DNA from: Alligator mississippiensis
Lineage: Eukaryota; Chordata; Crocodylia; Alligatoridae
NCBI RefSeq assembly: GCF_030867095.1
Contig: NC_081826.1
Span: 36,806,001-36,870,000 of the forward strand
Direction of reading: 5' to 3'
DNA length: 64,000 nucleotides
The notes beneath the pieces were generated by a model. The model saw nothing but the letters and a program-made list of their open reading frames with translations. It made no database searches and was not told where the DNA came from. Numbering within the stretch: position 1 is the stretch's first letter; each line of letters opens with the position of its first letter. The position numbers and the translations under genes are program-made. Positions 48,551-61,047 of the stretch are shown here, piece by piece.

Positions 48551-49106
48551 TGTCGCTGGTAGGTGTTGTAGGGCTTAGGCCCCTTCTTGGTTGGTGTCTT
48601 GTTCCCCAGCAACATCAGGGTGAGATCTGGGTTTGGCACCACTGCAGTGGTTCAGGTCCTGCTCCTACTCATCTGCCACGTCTTTGATGTTCCTTTTGAT
48701 CTTTTCTTGGGAGGCAGGTCCCTGTAGGTGGTATGAGAAGATCAAGGATACCTGCCCAGAGAAACTCCCTAGCCAGAAGGGCACGTCCAGCAGTAGCAGG
48801 GTGGCCATGCTCCAGAGGGAGCTTCTGATTCGCCCAGGCTCAACCTTATCAGCTCGCCAGGTGAGCCAGATTGGTCCAATCAAGGCTCTGGGAGCTATTT
48901 CTGGCCCTATACGCCAGCAGGAAGGAGGAAGGTAAAGAGGAGAAGAAGAGGCCGGCAGAGAGGACAATTGCCTGCCCACTGGTCTGGACTGAAGCCCCCA
49001 GGAACGAGGCAGCAGACCCACAGGGTCTATAGAGGTCAGAGGAGCTCGGAAAAAGCATGATGCATGAATTGATTGCAGCAGGTGGTTAATGGAGCTGGCG
49101 AGATGC

Positions 49107-50120
49107 TAATTATCGAAGGATAGATAGGCATCTGGCTGGGTCATTTGAACCCAGCACTCTTTCCTGCCTATGCAGGGGGTTGGACTCGATGGTCTATTGA
49201 GGTCCCTTCCAGCCCTAACATCTATGAATCTATGTGTCACGTCTTGCGCCCTTCGTGCTGCCCGGCCTGTCAGGGTGTAGCTCCTCCCCTTGACTCCCCT
49301 ACCATGACTTTGAAGTCAAAACTACTATGAGAGGGGGTTTTCAGTGGAGATCTTCCTGGGGCCCTCCCAACAGACGGCAGTACTTACAGTTGTTTGGCGC
49401 GATGTTCCATGGGGCTCCACCTCCCCTACACCCCATCCACTTGCCAACCGGGTGGATGTCTGTTAATGATGGTCTTCAGCTCTGTAGGATGGCCCAGGGC
49501 CTGCCTTCTTGGCTTCGGTTGCTTTTTCCCCCTTCACGGGGTTTGTCTTATCTCAGAAAAAATATTCCCCTGAGGAGGAGGGGGCTGCAGAGCTGCCTCC
49601 TTTACCCCTGCCTCCTCTAGGGGGCTCAAATGCCTCCTCCCTCCTGCTGCCCACAGGGAACTCCCCTGCCTCCTCAGGCTCCGCTTCCGCTGGGACCTGG
49701 AGGGGTTCCCCTGCTTTGCCTCCAGCAGGGAGCTTAAAGGTCTCCCTGGTGCTGCGTGTGGGAGCTGCACAGGCTGTGTCTTTCCCTTCTCACGCCAGAG
49801 CCGCAGCCCACCTAGCGAGCTGCCAGCCCGCACTCTCTGTCTCTGGCTCTCTCCCTGCCCTAGCTCTGGTAGGGGTTTTAAACTTTCCCGCTGGGATTGG
49901 TCCGGCTGTTTCCCACACCGGAAACAGCTGATTAAACAGCTGGTGTAACTCTGGTTCATGCAGCTGCGGCCGCGGTCGCAGGTCCTGCTCCGGCTGCCCT
50001 GCGGGAGGTGAGTTATCCCTGCCAGGGGGTCTGTTCCCGGGTTATAGGGCCTGCGAGGTTTACTCTCTCCCCTTCGGGAGCCTGTGGTGGTGCCTCGCCG
50101 CCACACTATGAATCTATGAA
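49107..50120 (+). mobile_element. CR1 3' tail split by a solo LTR
   Basis: CR1 3' end sequence (GGCATCTGGCTGGGTCATTT through the GGTCTATTGAGGTCCCTTCC tail) runs from about 49107 to 49234. Its last CTATGAATCTATG unit continues at 50106-50120 after the LTR. Confidence 0.85.
49235..50105 (+). mobile_element. Solo LTR, family C, in a CR1 tail
   Basis: The 871-bp unit starts TGTCACGTCTTGC and ends GTCGCC-like GCCGCCACA. CTATG flanks it exactly (49230-49234 and 50106-50110); because CTATG is also the CR1 tail unit, part of this match could be pre-existing. The TG...CA ends and the size support an LTR. Related GC-rich sequence occurs near 61.3-62.1 kb. Confidence 0.82.
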
Positions 50121-51511
50121 AATAAAAATGCAGTGATCGGGAACTTGTGGACCGAATGAGAAGAGGAGGGATAGCTGCCACTATGAAGCCTTGCACCATG
50201 GGGATAAGTGGATAAACAGACACGTTAGGTCTTTTTGGTTTTTTTCTTTGTTTTTCAAGGAGGTTTTTTTTTCCTTTTGCTAGTCCTTACATTCTGACGG
50301 GTGGCAGTCAGCTCCGGGCTGGGGAGTCATCACCCCTCCCCAATTCAATCAATTCATGAAGTCATGGCAGGTGAGAACTGACAGGCTCACTGACCTAATT
50401 GACTGACTGGTGTCTGTCCAGCATAAGAACAGCAAGTGAATGTCAATGGGATGCAGAGGTCCACATCTGTACATGGTGATGTCCCGACACGTGGTCCAAG
50501 GGGACCTCAACCGTGGGTTTCTTTGTGGGCTCCAACTTCCCCTTTACCTCACCCTTACCACGTCCATGGCCTGCTCACCACAGGTCTTCCCCTGGATGAT
50601 CTTGCCTCATACATGCCGCCCACCTCAAAGGATCAGGCTTTCCTGGCTGTCAGTCTTTCCGAGTCCATCCCTCGTCTTTGGACTGGCTCCCAGGTAACTA
50701 AACCTGTCCTGTCCAGGGTTAACTGCAACTGAGGAAACTTAACTGAAAATGGTCAGCATCTGCCAGTGGGATCCTGGAAATCCTTCTCCCAGGACCCTTG
50801 GTCACCTGGGGACTCGTCTGTCCCTTCTATCCTAGTAGGCGTGGGAACGGGCAGCCGCCCTGTGCCAAGCCTCTGTCAGCCCTCTCAGTGCAACCTCCCT
50901 GGGGCCTGGCTGACCTGCCACTGGGCTATCTTGTCCCACCAGCCAGCGTTGTTTGCTCCCCCCTCCCAGGGGTCGGTGATCTTCCGCACCTCTCTCACTG
51001 TGGTGCTGCCCAGGGGTGTCCACAGGCCCTTGGGGCCATCCCCTGCCGCACTGCCTGAACTCCCAGTCAGAGCCTTGCTGTTTCCTTGTGGTGTCCTGTG
51101 GGGATGCTGCTCCCTGGTGGGGCTCCCTCACCTCTGTTTGCTTTCAGGGCTTAAGTTCTCCGCCCCACCCTTCCGGGTCCTCTAGCAGGCACCTGGCCTC
51201 TTCCCCCAGTGTCCAGAGTTCATGGTTCCTGGCTCCACAGCCTGCACCTCTCTTCTGGCATTCCCCTTTTCTTTCTCTGGAGTGGGCTCAGCTGTATCCC
51301 CAGCTGTTTCTTGAAGAGTCCGCACTTTGCCGAGGCCACTCCCCCTTCCTCCACCCATTTGTAGGCTCAGGCAGCTCTGGTATTGTGAAGCCTGCCCTAG
51401 CATCTCTCCCCAGCTGCCACTTTTCATTGCCCCTGTGGTGAATATTGGGGCGCATTGGGGGGGTGTCTGGGGAGAGTCGAGGGGGGCCTTCACCTCCCCT
51501 CTCACAGTATA

Positions 51512-52103
51512 GGTATCAGTTGAACACAATATTTTATTGATACATTTACAATTTTAATGCAGTTTGGAAGCCTAAGAGTGCCTCAGTCATTATAATAAAA
51601 TAAATTGTAAATACCTATATATTTTGGCATTTGATTTTGGTTTTTTTATCATGGAAAATCAGAACTCTGACAGCCTGCAAGGGGAAACCCATGGATTCCT
51701 GGGTTTTTCTCCTTTAGAGGAGAAAATCTCCATTTTTCCATGGTGAACAGGAAACACAGATCCCCAGGAATAAAATATTTTCATCATGTGTTAAATAAAG
51801 CTTGTTTTTAATGGTGTAAAATTATTGTTGTGTGTATGTTCCTGACAGGCCTATAATGTGATAGGACATGGGGTTACACCTCACAGATGCAGCATCTCTT
51901 TGCATTGGCTTGACCAGCCACTTCTGGTAATATATATTTTTTCTATTGTGAGAAATAAGTGAACTGATAATATTTTGTGTATTAATTTAAATACCTTGGT
52001 GTATAACTATGTACATACTTATACCAGTTTTTCTTGTTTGAGGGGTCAAAACATCTGAGGGGAAGAGGAGTCCAGGAGATTTGACTGTATTTTAAGGAGG
52101 CCC
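51512..52103. other. Spacer between the two family B LTRs
   Basis: AT-rich sequence, about 590 bp, with no recognisable gene or element. Confidence 0.7.
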
Positions 52104-53350
52104 TGTGAGAGGGGAGGAGAAAGCCCCCCAACTCGCCTCATGCACTCCCTGCTCCCCGACTTGTTCCAACACTCACCACAGGTGCAGCAAGGAATGACAG
52201 CTGGGGAGAGACGCTGAGACGGGAAGAGCAGGTGCAGCAGTTCTGGAGCTGCCTAAACCTGCAAATCAGCCAGGAAAGGGGACATGGCCAGAAAGAGGTG
52301 GGGGCTGCTAAAAAGGCAGCCAGAGACTCAGTTGAAGGACCCCGAAAGAGAGAGCTGAACACCGGCGGGGAGACACTGGCAGGTAACTCAGGGAAACCAA
52401 GCCCTGGGAGTGGAGGGACACCAGGGAACACTACCGGGGAGAAGCGACTCATCAGGATGCCAGCATGGGCAGTTAGGGCTGCAAGGGGAGACCCAGGAGA
52501 TGTGGCAGAGAGTGGTACGGAGGGGCCACCGGCACTCCTGGGCAATGCGGGAGGTAGAGGGTTGCGGAGTGCCGTGGAGCACAGTGAGGGAGAGACTCCA
52601 GCTCAACCAGGAGCCTCTCCAGAGAGATGAGCTGGGGGAACCATGAAGTGTGGAGAGAGAGAGACGGGCAGCACTGGCTGGTGTGACCCAGACAGCCCAG
52701 CCTCAGGTCAGATGGGGCCAAGGTGGGAAGGGGCAGGGACCCAAAGGAGGGCCTACCTAGAGAGCTGGCAGAGGCCCAGCTGGCAGAGGCCCAGCAGCTG
52801 CACCTCCCGGACAACTATTAGGCAGAGGAGAGCCAAGAGGCCCCAAACAGGATGATGGGCCTGGGAGACAAAATTCCAGGGACCCATGAGCAGACACTGA
52901 CCTTTTCTGTTTATTGTATTCCTAAATTTATGGTTAATCCAAGATTGGGGTATTTTTAGTTGCCAAGGCCATGGTTCATAGGCGAAGGACGGTCTTCAGA
53001 AGACTGATGGCCAGAAGGTCACCAACTCTTGGAGGTGGGTGGCGCAGATGAGTCAGGATCATCTAAGAGCAGGACCTGCGGAGAGCAGAGTCCACCTTGC
53101 CCATGGATGTGGTAAGGGTAGGGTAAAGAGGAGGTTGGAGCCCCATGAAGTAATCCAGGTGTGAGATCCCATGGACCACCTATCAGGAACTGTCTCCCAA
53201 GAAAAATATAACATCTAAGGCGTGGCAGGAAAGAAGGAACAGCAACCAAACCACGTAGGTGGTGCCAAATCCAGATCTCAACCTGACGTCACTGGGGGGC
53301 AAGGCACCAGTCAAGAAGGAGCCAAAGCCCTACAACACCTACCAGCAATA
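52104..53350 (-). mobile_element. Solo LTR, family B, second copy
   Basis: On the minus strand it reads TATTGCTGGTAGGTGTTGTA at the start (TG decayed to TA) and ends CTCTCACA. GGCCC flanks it exactly on both sides (52099-52103 and 53351-53355). It has the same family as the LTR at 48551-51506, in opposite orientation and with a different target duplication, so it arose from an independent insertion. Confidence 0.87.
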
Positions 53351-53607
53351 GGCCCTTTTAAGGGTACAGGAACAAGCTATCCCGATGTGATGGAAGAATG
53401 AAAAGCACAACAGGAGACAAGCCTGGTAGGGCTATGCAAAGCTTCGGATCATGATTTGGATTCAGAGATGATTCAGATTATTTGGAGACCAAATCTATGA
53501 ATCTGAATAAATCTGCAGGAAGCTTTAGGCTTTCCAAATTGACTCAGAGCTTCTGAATCGATTTGGAAAAGATTCGGCGATTTGGCCATAGGGTATAATG
53601 GGGAATC

Positions 53608-54668
53608 AATGAAATATCCATAACTTTGTTTTCTTTTGGCTGATTGAGATTAAACTTGCAGGGATGGTAGCCTCTGCTGAAAGCATGACGCAAGGCAAGT
53701 TTCAAGGAGATAGGTGCAAGGGTTTGGGGGAAACTGCACCCCAAATTCTTGAAAGCAAAACTCATGTCACGTGTATGTGTTAAGCCACAGCGGGGTTGAA
53801 ACTGCAGGGATGGTAGCCCCTGGTGAGGCCACAAAGCCTGCCAAGTTTCAAGGAGATAGGTGCAAGGGCTTTGGGGGAAACTGCATCTCAAACTGTGGAC
53901 AAGCAAAACTTGTGACATGGGTGACATTGTGTGTGTTAAGGCGCAGCAAGGTGAAAGCTACAGGCCTGCTAGCCCCTGCTGCAGCCATGAAGCCTGCCAG
54001 CTGTCAAGGAGATAGGTTCAGGGCTTCTGGGTTCTGGGGCCCTGCACCCATGTCACGAGTTTTGCCTGGCAGCAGGTAGAGGCACAGGGCCCCAGAACCC
54101 AGAACCCCGCTGCACCTATCTCCTTGACAGCTGGCAGGCTTCATGGCCACAGCAGAGGATAGCAGGCCTGCAGCTTTCACCCTGCTGCACCTTAACAGTA
54201 TCACCCATGTCACACGTTTTGCTTGTCCGCAGCTTGAAGAGCAGTTTCTCCCAAACCCCTGCATCTATCTCCTTGAAACTTGGCAGACTCTGTGGCCTCA
54301 CCAGGGGTTACCATCCCTGCAGTTTTCACCCCACTGCACCTTAACACACACAGTCTCACCCATGTCATGAGTTTTGCCGTCAGCAGCTTGAGGTGCAGTT
54401 TCCCCAAACCCCTGCACCTATCTCCTTGAAACTTGGCAGGCTTTGTGGCCTCAGTAGAGGCTAGCATACCAAAAGTTTTGACCCTGCTATGGCTTAACAC
54501 ATACACATGACATGAGTTTTGCTTTCAAGAATTTGGGGTAAGTTTTCCCCAAACCACTGCACCTATCATCTTGAAACTTGGCAGGCTTCATGCGCTCAGA
54601 AGAGAATACCACCCTTGTAAGTTTAATTTGAATCAGACAAAAGACAACAAAGTTATAGATATTTCATT
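53608..54668. repeat. Palindromic array of about 147-bp units
   Basis: Units with the landmarks AAGTTTCAAGGAGATAGGTG, TTGGGGGAAACTGCA and GCAGGGATGGTAGCC repeat every 146-156 bp left of the axis and recur as reverse complements to the right. The axis is near 54065, where 54025-54044 and 54085-54104 are perfect 20-bp complements; 53992-54017 also pairs perfectly with 54114-54139. Outer edges match (53608 with 54668). The left arm holds three units and the right arm four. A leader rich in GATTCGGATT-like text (53435-53607) adjoins only the left side. Confidence 0.88.
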
Positions 54669-54669
54669 C

Positions 54670-56195
54670 AACTGTATTCTTAGCAAATTTGTGGATAACA
54701 CCAAGTTGGATGGAATTGCAGACACTCTGGAAGGTAGGGCTAGGATCCAGAATTACTAGGACAGACCAGAGAAATGGTCTGCAATCAGTCAGATAGGATT
54801 CAGCAAGGACAAATGCAAACCATGATTGGTTAGACTGTAGTACTTCAGAGAAGGACCTGGTGGTTAAAGTAGACCAGAGGTGGGCAAAATACAGCCTATG
54901 GGCCAGATCTGGCCTGCTCTTTGGGGGCTCTGAGGACCCATACATACCCTCCCACCCCGCCACCCCAACCACACACCCCATACCCTTGCACACCCACGCA
55001 TAAACCTACACCCCCCCACACCCTCCACCCACCATACCTATGCCCCAGAAACATACACCCCCATACCCAACCACATACCCACCCACTCCCCAACCACACA
55101 CTTCCTCAACCACACACCCCTACATCCCCTCACATACACTCCCTTAGTCCCCCATACACAATATACAAGATTAAGACTATTTTGACCTATTATGCAATTG
55201 CCTCTATATATACTATGCAAACACACATAAATCAGGAAAAGATATTTTTCTGAAATAAAATTAAAATATGTTATAGTAAATATATATTTTTTTGTATATG
55301 ATTTGTTGGGTTTTTTTCAGTTCCAAGATGGCAACCACCCCTCAAAAAATTACTTCTGGAACAAGGGGAGGAACTTCTAATTGCAAAGGTCAAGGATTAA
55401 GGGCAGGACTTCTGGTCACGAGATGGTGACCAAGGGGCGGTGCACCTGTCAAGGGGCAGGACTACCCTTGCAACCCTCGACATCTTACCCTAACTTGTAG
55501 AGTGGCCCTCCAGCTGAAATAATTGCCCACCCCTGAAGTAGACCATAGACTGAATACGAGCTGACAGTGTACTCTTCTTGAAAAAAAAAATAAACCCAAC
55601 AGCACACTGTATTGTATCAACAGGAATGTCACTTGCAAATCAAGGTAAGTGATTCTTCTATTCTCTTCAGCATGGGTGAATAGTGCTCAGATTTGGACCC
55701 CACACTTCAAGAATGATATAGACAGTTTGGAAAGAGTCCAATGCAGAGTGAAAAAAAGTATTTGGGGCCTAGGAGGCAAGACTTACAAGGAAAGGCTGAT
55801 AGAACCAGGGTAATTTAGTCTGGAGAAGAGAAGAACAAGTGAAGATTTGATAACAGTGTTCAAGTGCCTGAAGGACAAATACAGAGAAGATGGAGATAGA
55901 CTTTTCTCTGGGACCTTATGGGGACAGGATTAGGGGCAATGGACTCAAGCTGCAGCAATAGACTCAAAATAGGGAAATTTAGGTTGGAGATTAAGAGGAA
56001 CTTTCTGACAAGAGTAGTCAAGCATTGGAACAAGTTATCCAGAGAAACTATGGAATCTATATCTTTGGAAGTTTTCAAGAGCAGATTAGCCAGATTCTTG
56101 GCAGAGGTTGTTTAGGGATGTTTCTGCCTTAAGCAGGGGGTTGGACTAGATGACCTTGATCCCTTCCAGCCCTACTTTTCTATGATCCTATGTCT
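54670..56195 (+). mobile_element. Old CR1 LINE split by a hAT element
   Basis: Degenerate RT-end text (LSKFVDNTKLDGIADTLEGR, about 54676-54735) is followed after the insertion by ORF2 C-terminal text (KRNFLTRVVKHWNKLSRETM, about 55993-56052). The 3' tail is GTTGGACTAGATGACCTTGA plus a TTCTATGATCCTATG end. Many stops mark it as far older than the copies at 5.7 and 31.3 kb. Confidence 0.88.
54875..55535. mobile_element. hAT-type element with perfect 8-bp target duplication
   Basis: It starts CAGAGGTGGGCAAAATACAG and ends AATAATTGCCCACCCCTG. AAGTAGAC is exactly repeated on both sides (54867-54874 and 55536-55543), inside the old CR1. This copy anchors the family also seen at 34350, 42169 and 63871. 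A CCACACCC-type low-complexity tract fills about 54940-55150. Confidence 0.93.
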
Positions 56196-56949
56196 AAGGA
56201 CAAAGGTCTTCTAAGGAAGATTTATTATGATCCAGGCTTCATTCAAAGCTTTGGAAGTTTGAACTCTTTATTGTAAGACCAGAAAACACAGCAAAACCTT
56301 GAAAAGAAGCCACATGACATTGTGTAAAGTATAAGAATCCTGCTCTGAAAGCCATAAGCCTATGCATGCATGTTTCAAAAGAAACACAACAGTTATTTCA
56401 AATGTAGATGGCCAGTGGTAGGCAGATCTGGTAGATAATGTAGCAGTTTTCCAAGCACAAGGACAGGTTTAAATACACAGTATTTGTTTATATAGAAAAT
56501 GGCAACCGAATGACAACCCATAAACAATGGCATTGTAGCATAAAGCCATGCTAGATATATTTTCTAATATGCTTAGGCCTAAAAGAGATGACAAACTGTC
56601 AGGTATCCTAAGCTCTTGAAAATTACAGACTGACCAGGAATAAGTTTGTAAATGGGCCTGTGAGCAATTTGTTGTACCTATACAGGATGCATCTTTTTGT
56701 TACTAATAACAAAGTGAAACCATGAGTTGTGGAATGTTTTAACAGAACTTTAAAATCTCAGGTGTGGAGATATTTTACAGCTCATAACACCCATATCTAC
56801 ATGGATGTGTAACTTTGTAAAAAGTTACAATCAGAGTTTTCACAGAACTATACACTGTAGACTTATTGATGTGACTCCTGAAAATTCTTTGGAAGTGGGG
56901 AGAACCATATACAGGGACAGATTTAAAAGTATGGAAACAGCTCCCCTTT

Positions 56950-58290
56950 ATAAAAGGTGACCACATGAAGGTGTCTAGAACCAGAGAACCTATATGGAAA
57001 ATCCTCAAACAATTGCAACCCATACTAGAAGAAGGTCCAGTTCTCAAAGAAATCTCCCCAGTACCACCATCCTATCCTTTAAACAAGCACTGAACCTCAT
57101 CAACCTCATCACCAGAAGCAAATTTTCTATAGCCCAAAACACACCAAATGGATCCAGACCATGTGGGACAAGAAATGTAAAACCTGCCAACACATCTCTA
57201 CCACCCCCACAGTTACTACACCCCACAACAGCTCCATCAACATTCCTGGATCTTACACCTGCATCTTGAGACATGTGATATATCTCACCCAGTGCACCAA
57301 ATGCCCTGATGGAAAATATGTAGGAGAAGCCAAACAACAACTGCCAAAGTCATCCCTAGGGGAGTGCAGGGCCCGGGGCATATTAACCTGTGCAGAGCTG
57401 GGGGGAGGGGGATGGCAAGCCACCGGAGCACAAAGTGGGAGGGGGGTGGCAAGTAGCCGGAGCATGGAGTGGGTGGGGGGATGGGGACGAGCAGCTGGAG
57501 TGCAGAGCCAGTAGTGAACGGCGGCCACAGCAGAGCCAGTGGTGCACAGCAGCCATGGCAGGCCCTGTATGACACTGTCTGTGGGCTACTACCCACAAAG
57601 TGCAGGGCCTGGGGCAGTCACCCCAATTTGCACCAGCCTAGGTTTGGCTCTGACAACTGTGCACAAGAATGAATGCACACCAAAAAACTATCAAAGACAA
57701 GACTCTCTAATTACCTGTGGGGGCACATTTCTCACAAGAAAACCACTCTCTCTCCAATCTCTCAGTTCTAATCCTCAAAGGGAATTTACAAAATACCTTT
57801 CACAGACAAGCCTATGAACTCCACTTCAACAATCTACTGGATACAAAAAATCATGGACTAAATATAGACATTAGATTTATGACACATCATAACCTGCCTA
57901 ATATGTGACTCCCCAGGTAAACCCTCCACTTTTTACCAGCTATTCTCATTCCCTTCCCCCACACTGTCCTGTCTCCCATTCTTTGACTACAACTACATTC
58001 ATTTCGCCTTCCCCCCACACCTATCTCTCACCTACTGACCACCTCAATTTACATTTTAACTGACTGGTTTTTGTGCATATGTACTGGCCTCTGGCTGCTT
58101 TACTACTCCATCCAGGAAGAGCACAGATCATCTGCAGATACTTCCTTAGCCTGACAAAGGGTGTTTGTGCCCAAAAGCTTGCTAAGAAGAATTTTTCCAA
58201 CTATTTTACTTGGTCTAATAAAATATATTGGATTTACCCAAAGAACCTTATCTGCCTATGTCCTTAGACCAATATAGCTACAACATATAC
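56950..58290 (+). mobile_element. Penelope-like element 3' remnant (GIY-YIG endonuclease)
   Basis: Broken frames read KCKTCQHISTTPTVTTPHNS, then VIYLTQCTKCPDGKYVGEAK (57275-57334) and, after an insertion, FHRQAYELHFNNLLDTKNHG (about 57799-57858). The CxxC-rich lead-in followed by a (V/G)IY...Y(V/I)G core is that of the GIY-YIG domain at the C-terminus of Penelope-like retroelements. The RT part is missing or lies in unrecognisable sequence. Non-coding 3' tail text continues to about 58290. Confidence 0.78.
57344..57651. mobile_element. hAT-type insertion in the Penelope remnant
   Basis: A 308-bp GC-rich block interrupts the coding remnant exactly between CAACAACTG and GACAACTG. AACAACTG (57336-57343) and GACAACTG (57652-57659) match at 7 of 8. 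Weakly similar ends (CCCTAGGGGAGTGCA and its CCTAGGCTGGTGCA counterpart) suggest inverted repeats. Confidence 0.7.
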
Positions 58291-61047
58291 CCCTAGAACC
58301 AGAGAAGCATTTGAAAAAGGTTATGAACAGACATACATGGAGGAAATCTTCACAGTGGATGAGCCTTCAAAGTAGCCAAGTTAAAAGATTTAGAATGTGC
58401 CCCCCTCCCAAACACTTATCAAAAAGGTTTATTGTGGACCAGCTTGCCCAGATTTTACTGATAGCAATTTGTCTGTCATAGGAAACGCTATCCCTGCAAT
58501 AACAAAAGCATCTGGGGAAGGGGGCTGTTAACTATGGTGATTCAGATTTCTAGCTAAGACCTGTTTGAATTACTAGCACTGGAACATGACCCCTTCCCAA
58601 AACATGTCAAAACAGTTTATTATGAAGCTGACCTGCTCAAATTTTTACTGATGGGTTTGCCTACCATGCCTCTCAGTTATTTTGGGGACTTGTTTTGTAC
58701 TTGATTACATTATTTGTAAGTGGGTTTATACCAATGTTAATAATTCTATATCCCCTAGTTTTGTGGGCTGCCCACCTTGCTCTTTACCCACTTCATAATT
58801 CAAAAAACTACTAAGACACACTGCAGTCATGTAACACATCCTTTATTCAGAAGCAACACCTTACAAAAAGTCTTCAACATCCAGTTTCTCTTCTAAACCA
58901 AGATTTGTAATCTCTATTCCTTAGCTTTCTTTCAGTGTAGGGCACCAGAGCCATGTCACCCTTGCCAGTCATATTGTTTAAGCCTCATTAGGTTCTTCTG
59001 AGAATTACACATCATTTAAAATCCCCATACCCTGTGCTATATTATTTTGAGTTCAACACAGATAGTCTTTAGTACAGCCCATGGCTACAATAATGTTCAA
59101 TACACTGTCCCAACACAGAGCCCCATAAACTTTCACGGATTTTCTGATTTACATCCTCAGTGATCCAAAGCTTGTAAATTTAAAAGCAAAGCTCGTAAAT
59201 AAATATTACCGGGCTTTGCTGGATTAAGAAAATTATCCGTGGCATCTTGCCTTGTTCCTCCCCATTTCCAGAAAATGGCTCTCTTAAATGAAGCCTTAGT
59301 GGCTGGTGGGGTAACATGGCTAATCATCCAGTGGGCATGCAAAATTGATCACAAGCCTGGTTTGTTATCCTTTCCAGCAGAGGCCAGGACATGCATTCTA
59401 ATTGTTTCCTGAATCTGACTGGCTGGGAGGTAGGGACAAAGCCTAGCCATGCCCAAACACCATTCTCATCCCTGATTGGGTGGTCCTGAAGGAGGTGGGA
59501 AACAAATTCAGGACACAGACCCAGTTGGCTTCTAGAATCTGACTGCATGGAGGGGAAAGCCATGCCCTAACCAGGCCTAAACATAATTCTTGGCCCTTAT
59601 TGGACATCTCTGAGGGGGGTGGGAATCCACAAAAGGGTTGATTACTTTAATAACATACCCAGCATATAAACCCTACACAAATCAGAGCCAATGATTATTA
59701 CATTCATATTATCAAAATTACAGGCTATTAAATGTGCTAATCAACGCTTCATCTTCACCTACACTCAAATTCCAGCTTTAGCAACACATACTTTTAATTA
59801 TGATGTCATAATTAAAGATTGACAGGTCTGATATGATTTAACAAATGCTTTACCCCCTATACTACTTCCATGTACTCAGCTTATGTTTGAAGAAACCTCA
59901 GCTAAAATATAAAGAGGAGATTAGTGACTTAACACCTCTGTTTTTTAGGGATTTAAGACACTTTAGGGATCTGACTTTCAAAGGGCAGCAGCTTGACAAC
60001 TTTCATAAAAATCAAGCCCCACTGTATTGTATTAAATTGGCAATTCTGCAAGTGAGGTATTCATAAATATTAGTAATTTCTGTATATATTGTCCAAACTC
60101 CTTTTGCCTATGATAACATCGTCATGCCGTAAGAATACCTTTTATAATTGTAGTTGTCAGGCATATTTTTCCTATGGCAGCTATTTATCATTATGTTGGG
60201 GGGATATTATCTGTCTCACTGCAGAACGATCTCTTCTGCCATAATACTTCCTTTTCAACTTTAGACATGACATTTTTGCCTTGGTGAAAGTTCAGCCTAG
60301 TTTACAGTCCAGCCATACTAGCATGCACCTGGTTTTATTTTTTTTCATAAAACATTTAGTGGTTCAAATATATTAGTGTTTAAATTTATAAGTGTCAGTG
60401 GCTTCAAAGTAGATGCAGAAGAATTTCTTAGTTAAATGTTACCTTTATCTCTGTATAATGCAAATAGTTCACTTCATATTTAGTGTTTGTCACTCCAGGG
60501 TACAAGAAGCCAGGTCTGGGGCCACTTAGGGACTGAGGTACAGACCAGAGTCAGGAGTGGTAAACAGAATGCAGGGACAAGGTGGGTCAAGAGCCAGGAG
60601 ATCAATATGAGAGCAGAGTTTAGGAACAAGCTAAATTGGGAAGCCAGGAGGATGTCAAGAAGTGAGCAGAGTCAAAGAGCAAGCTAAGTTAAGAAGTTGC
60701 AAGTTCAAGCAGAGAGTAGCCAGAAAGTGCAGTTAAAGAGCAAGCTGGAGGGAACAGCAAGGCACCTCAGGCCAAAGTGTGTAGCAGAAAGTCCCCTTTT
60801 CCTCTTGCCTGCACTTGCTCTCCCCTCCTTGGATATGTTTTTCCTCTTCTACCTTTTCTTCCTTCCTCTTTCTTTCACTTTAAGATAAGGAATTTTGTTT
60901 TAAAATTTGTATGTGTGAATTTTATATCTCCCCTTGTATTTTGGTATTTTTATCTATTCGTGTGCCATGGCATTACTTTTGTAGCTTATATTTTATACTC
61001 CTCACCTTTCAACTAAATGTGTTTAGTTTCAGAAGTTAGTTATACAT
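58291..61047. other. Intergenic stretch without genes
   Basis: AT-rich sequence. A purine-rich, internally repetitive block at about 60490-60780 (recurring AGCCAGGA, GAGCAAGCTAA motifs) may be an old repeat. No gene is recognised. Confidence 0.65.

Larger units (their letters stand above)
48551..51506 (+). mobile_element. Solo LTR, family B, with later insertions
   Basis: It begins TGTCGCTGGTAGGTGTTGTA and ends CCCCTCTCACA, with GTATA exactly duplicated on both sides (48546-48550 and 51507-51511). Homology to the family copy at 52104-53350 covers about 48551-48735 and 50485-51506. The middle, absent from the other copy, includes a CR1 tail and a second LTR, plus unplaced sequence. No internal viral genes are present. 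Confidence 0.85.

Noticed and set aside
49534..50223. 229-codon minus-strand frame
   Set aside because: It lies mostly inside the family C LTR and resembles no known protein.
53771..54506. Several 60-100 codon frames on both strands
   Set aside because: They repeat the same peptide text because they read through the palindromic unit array.
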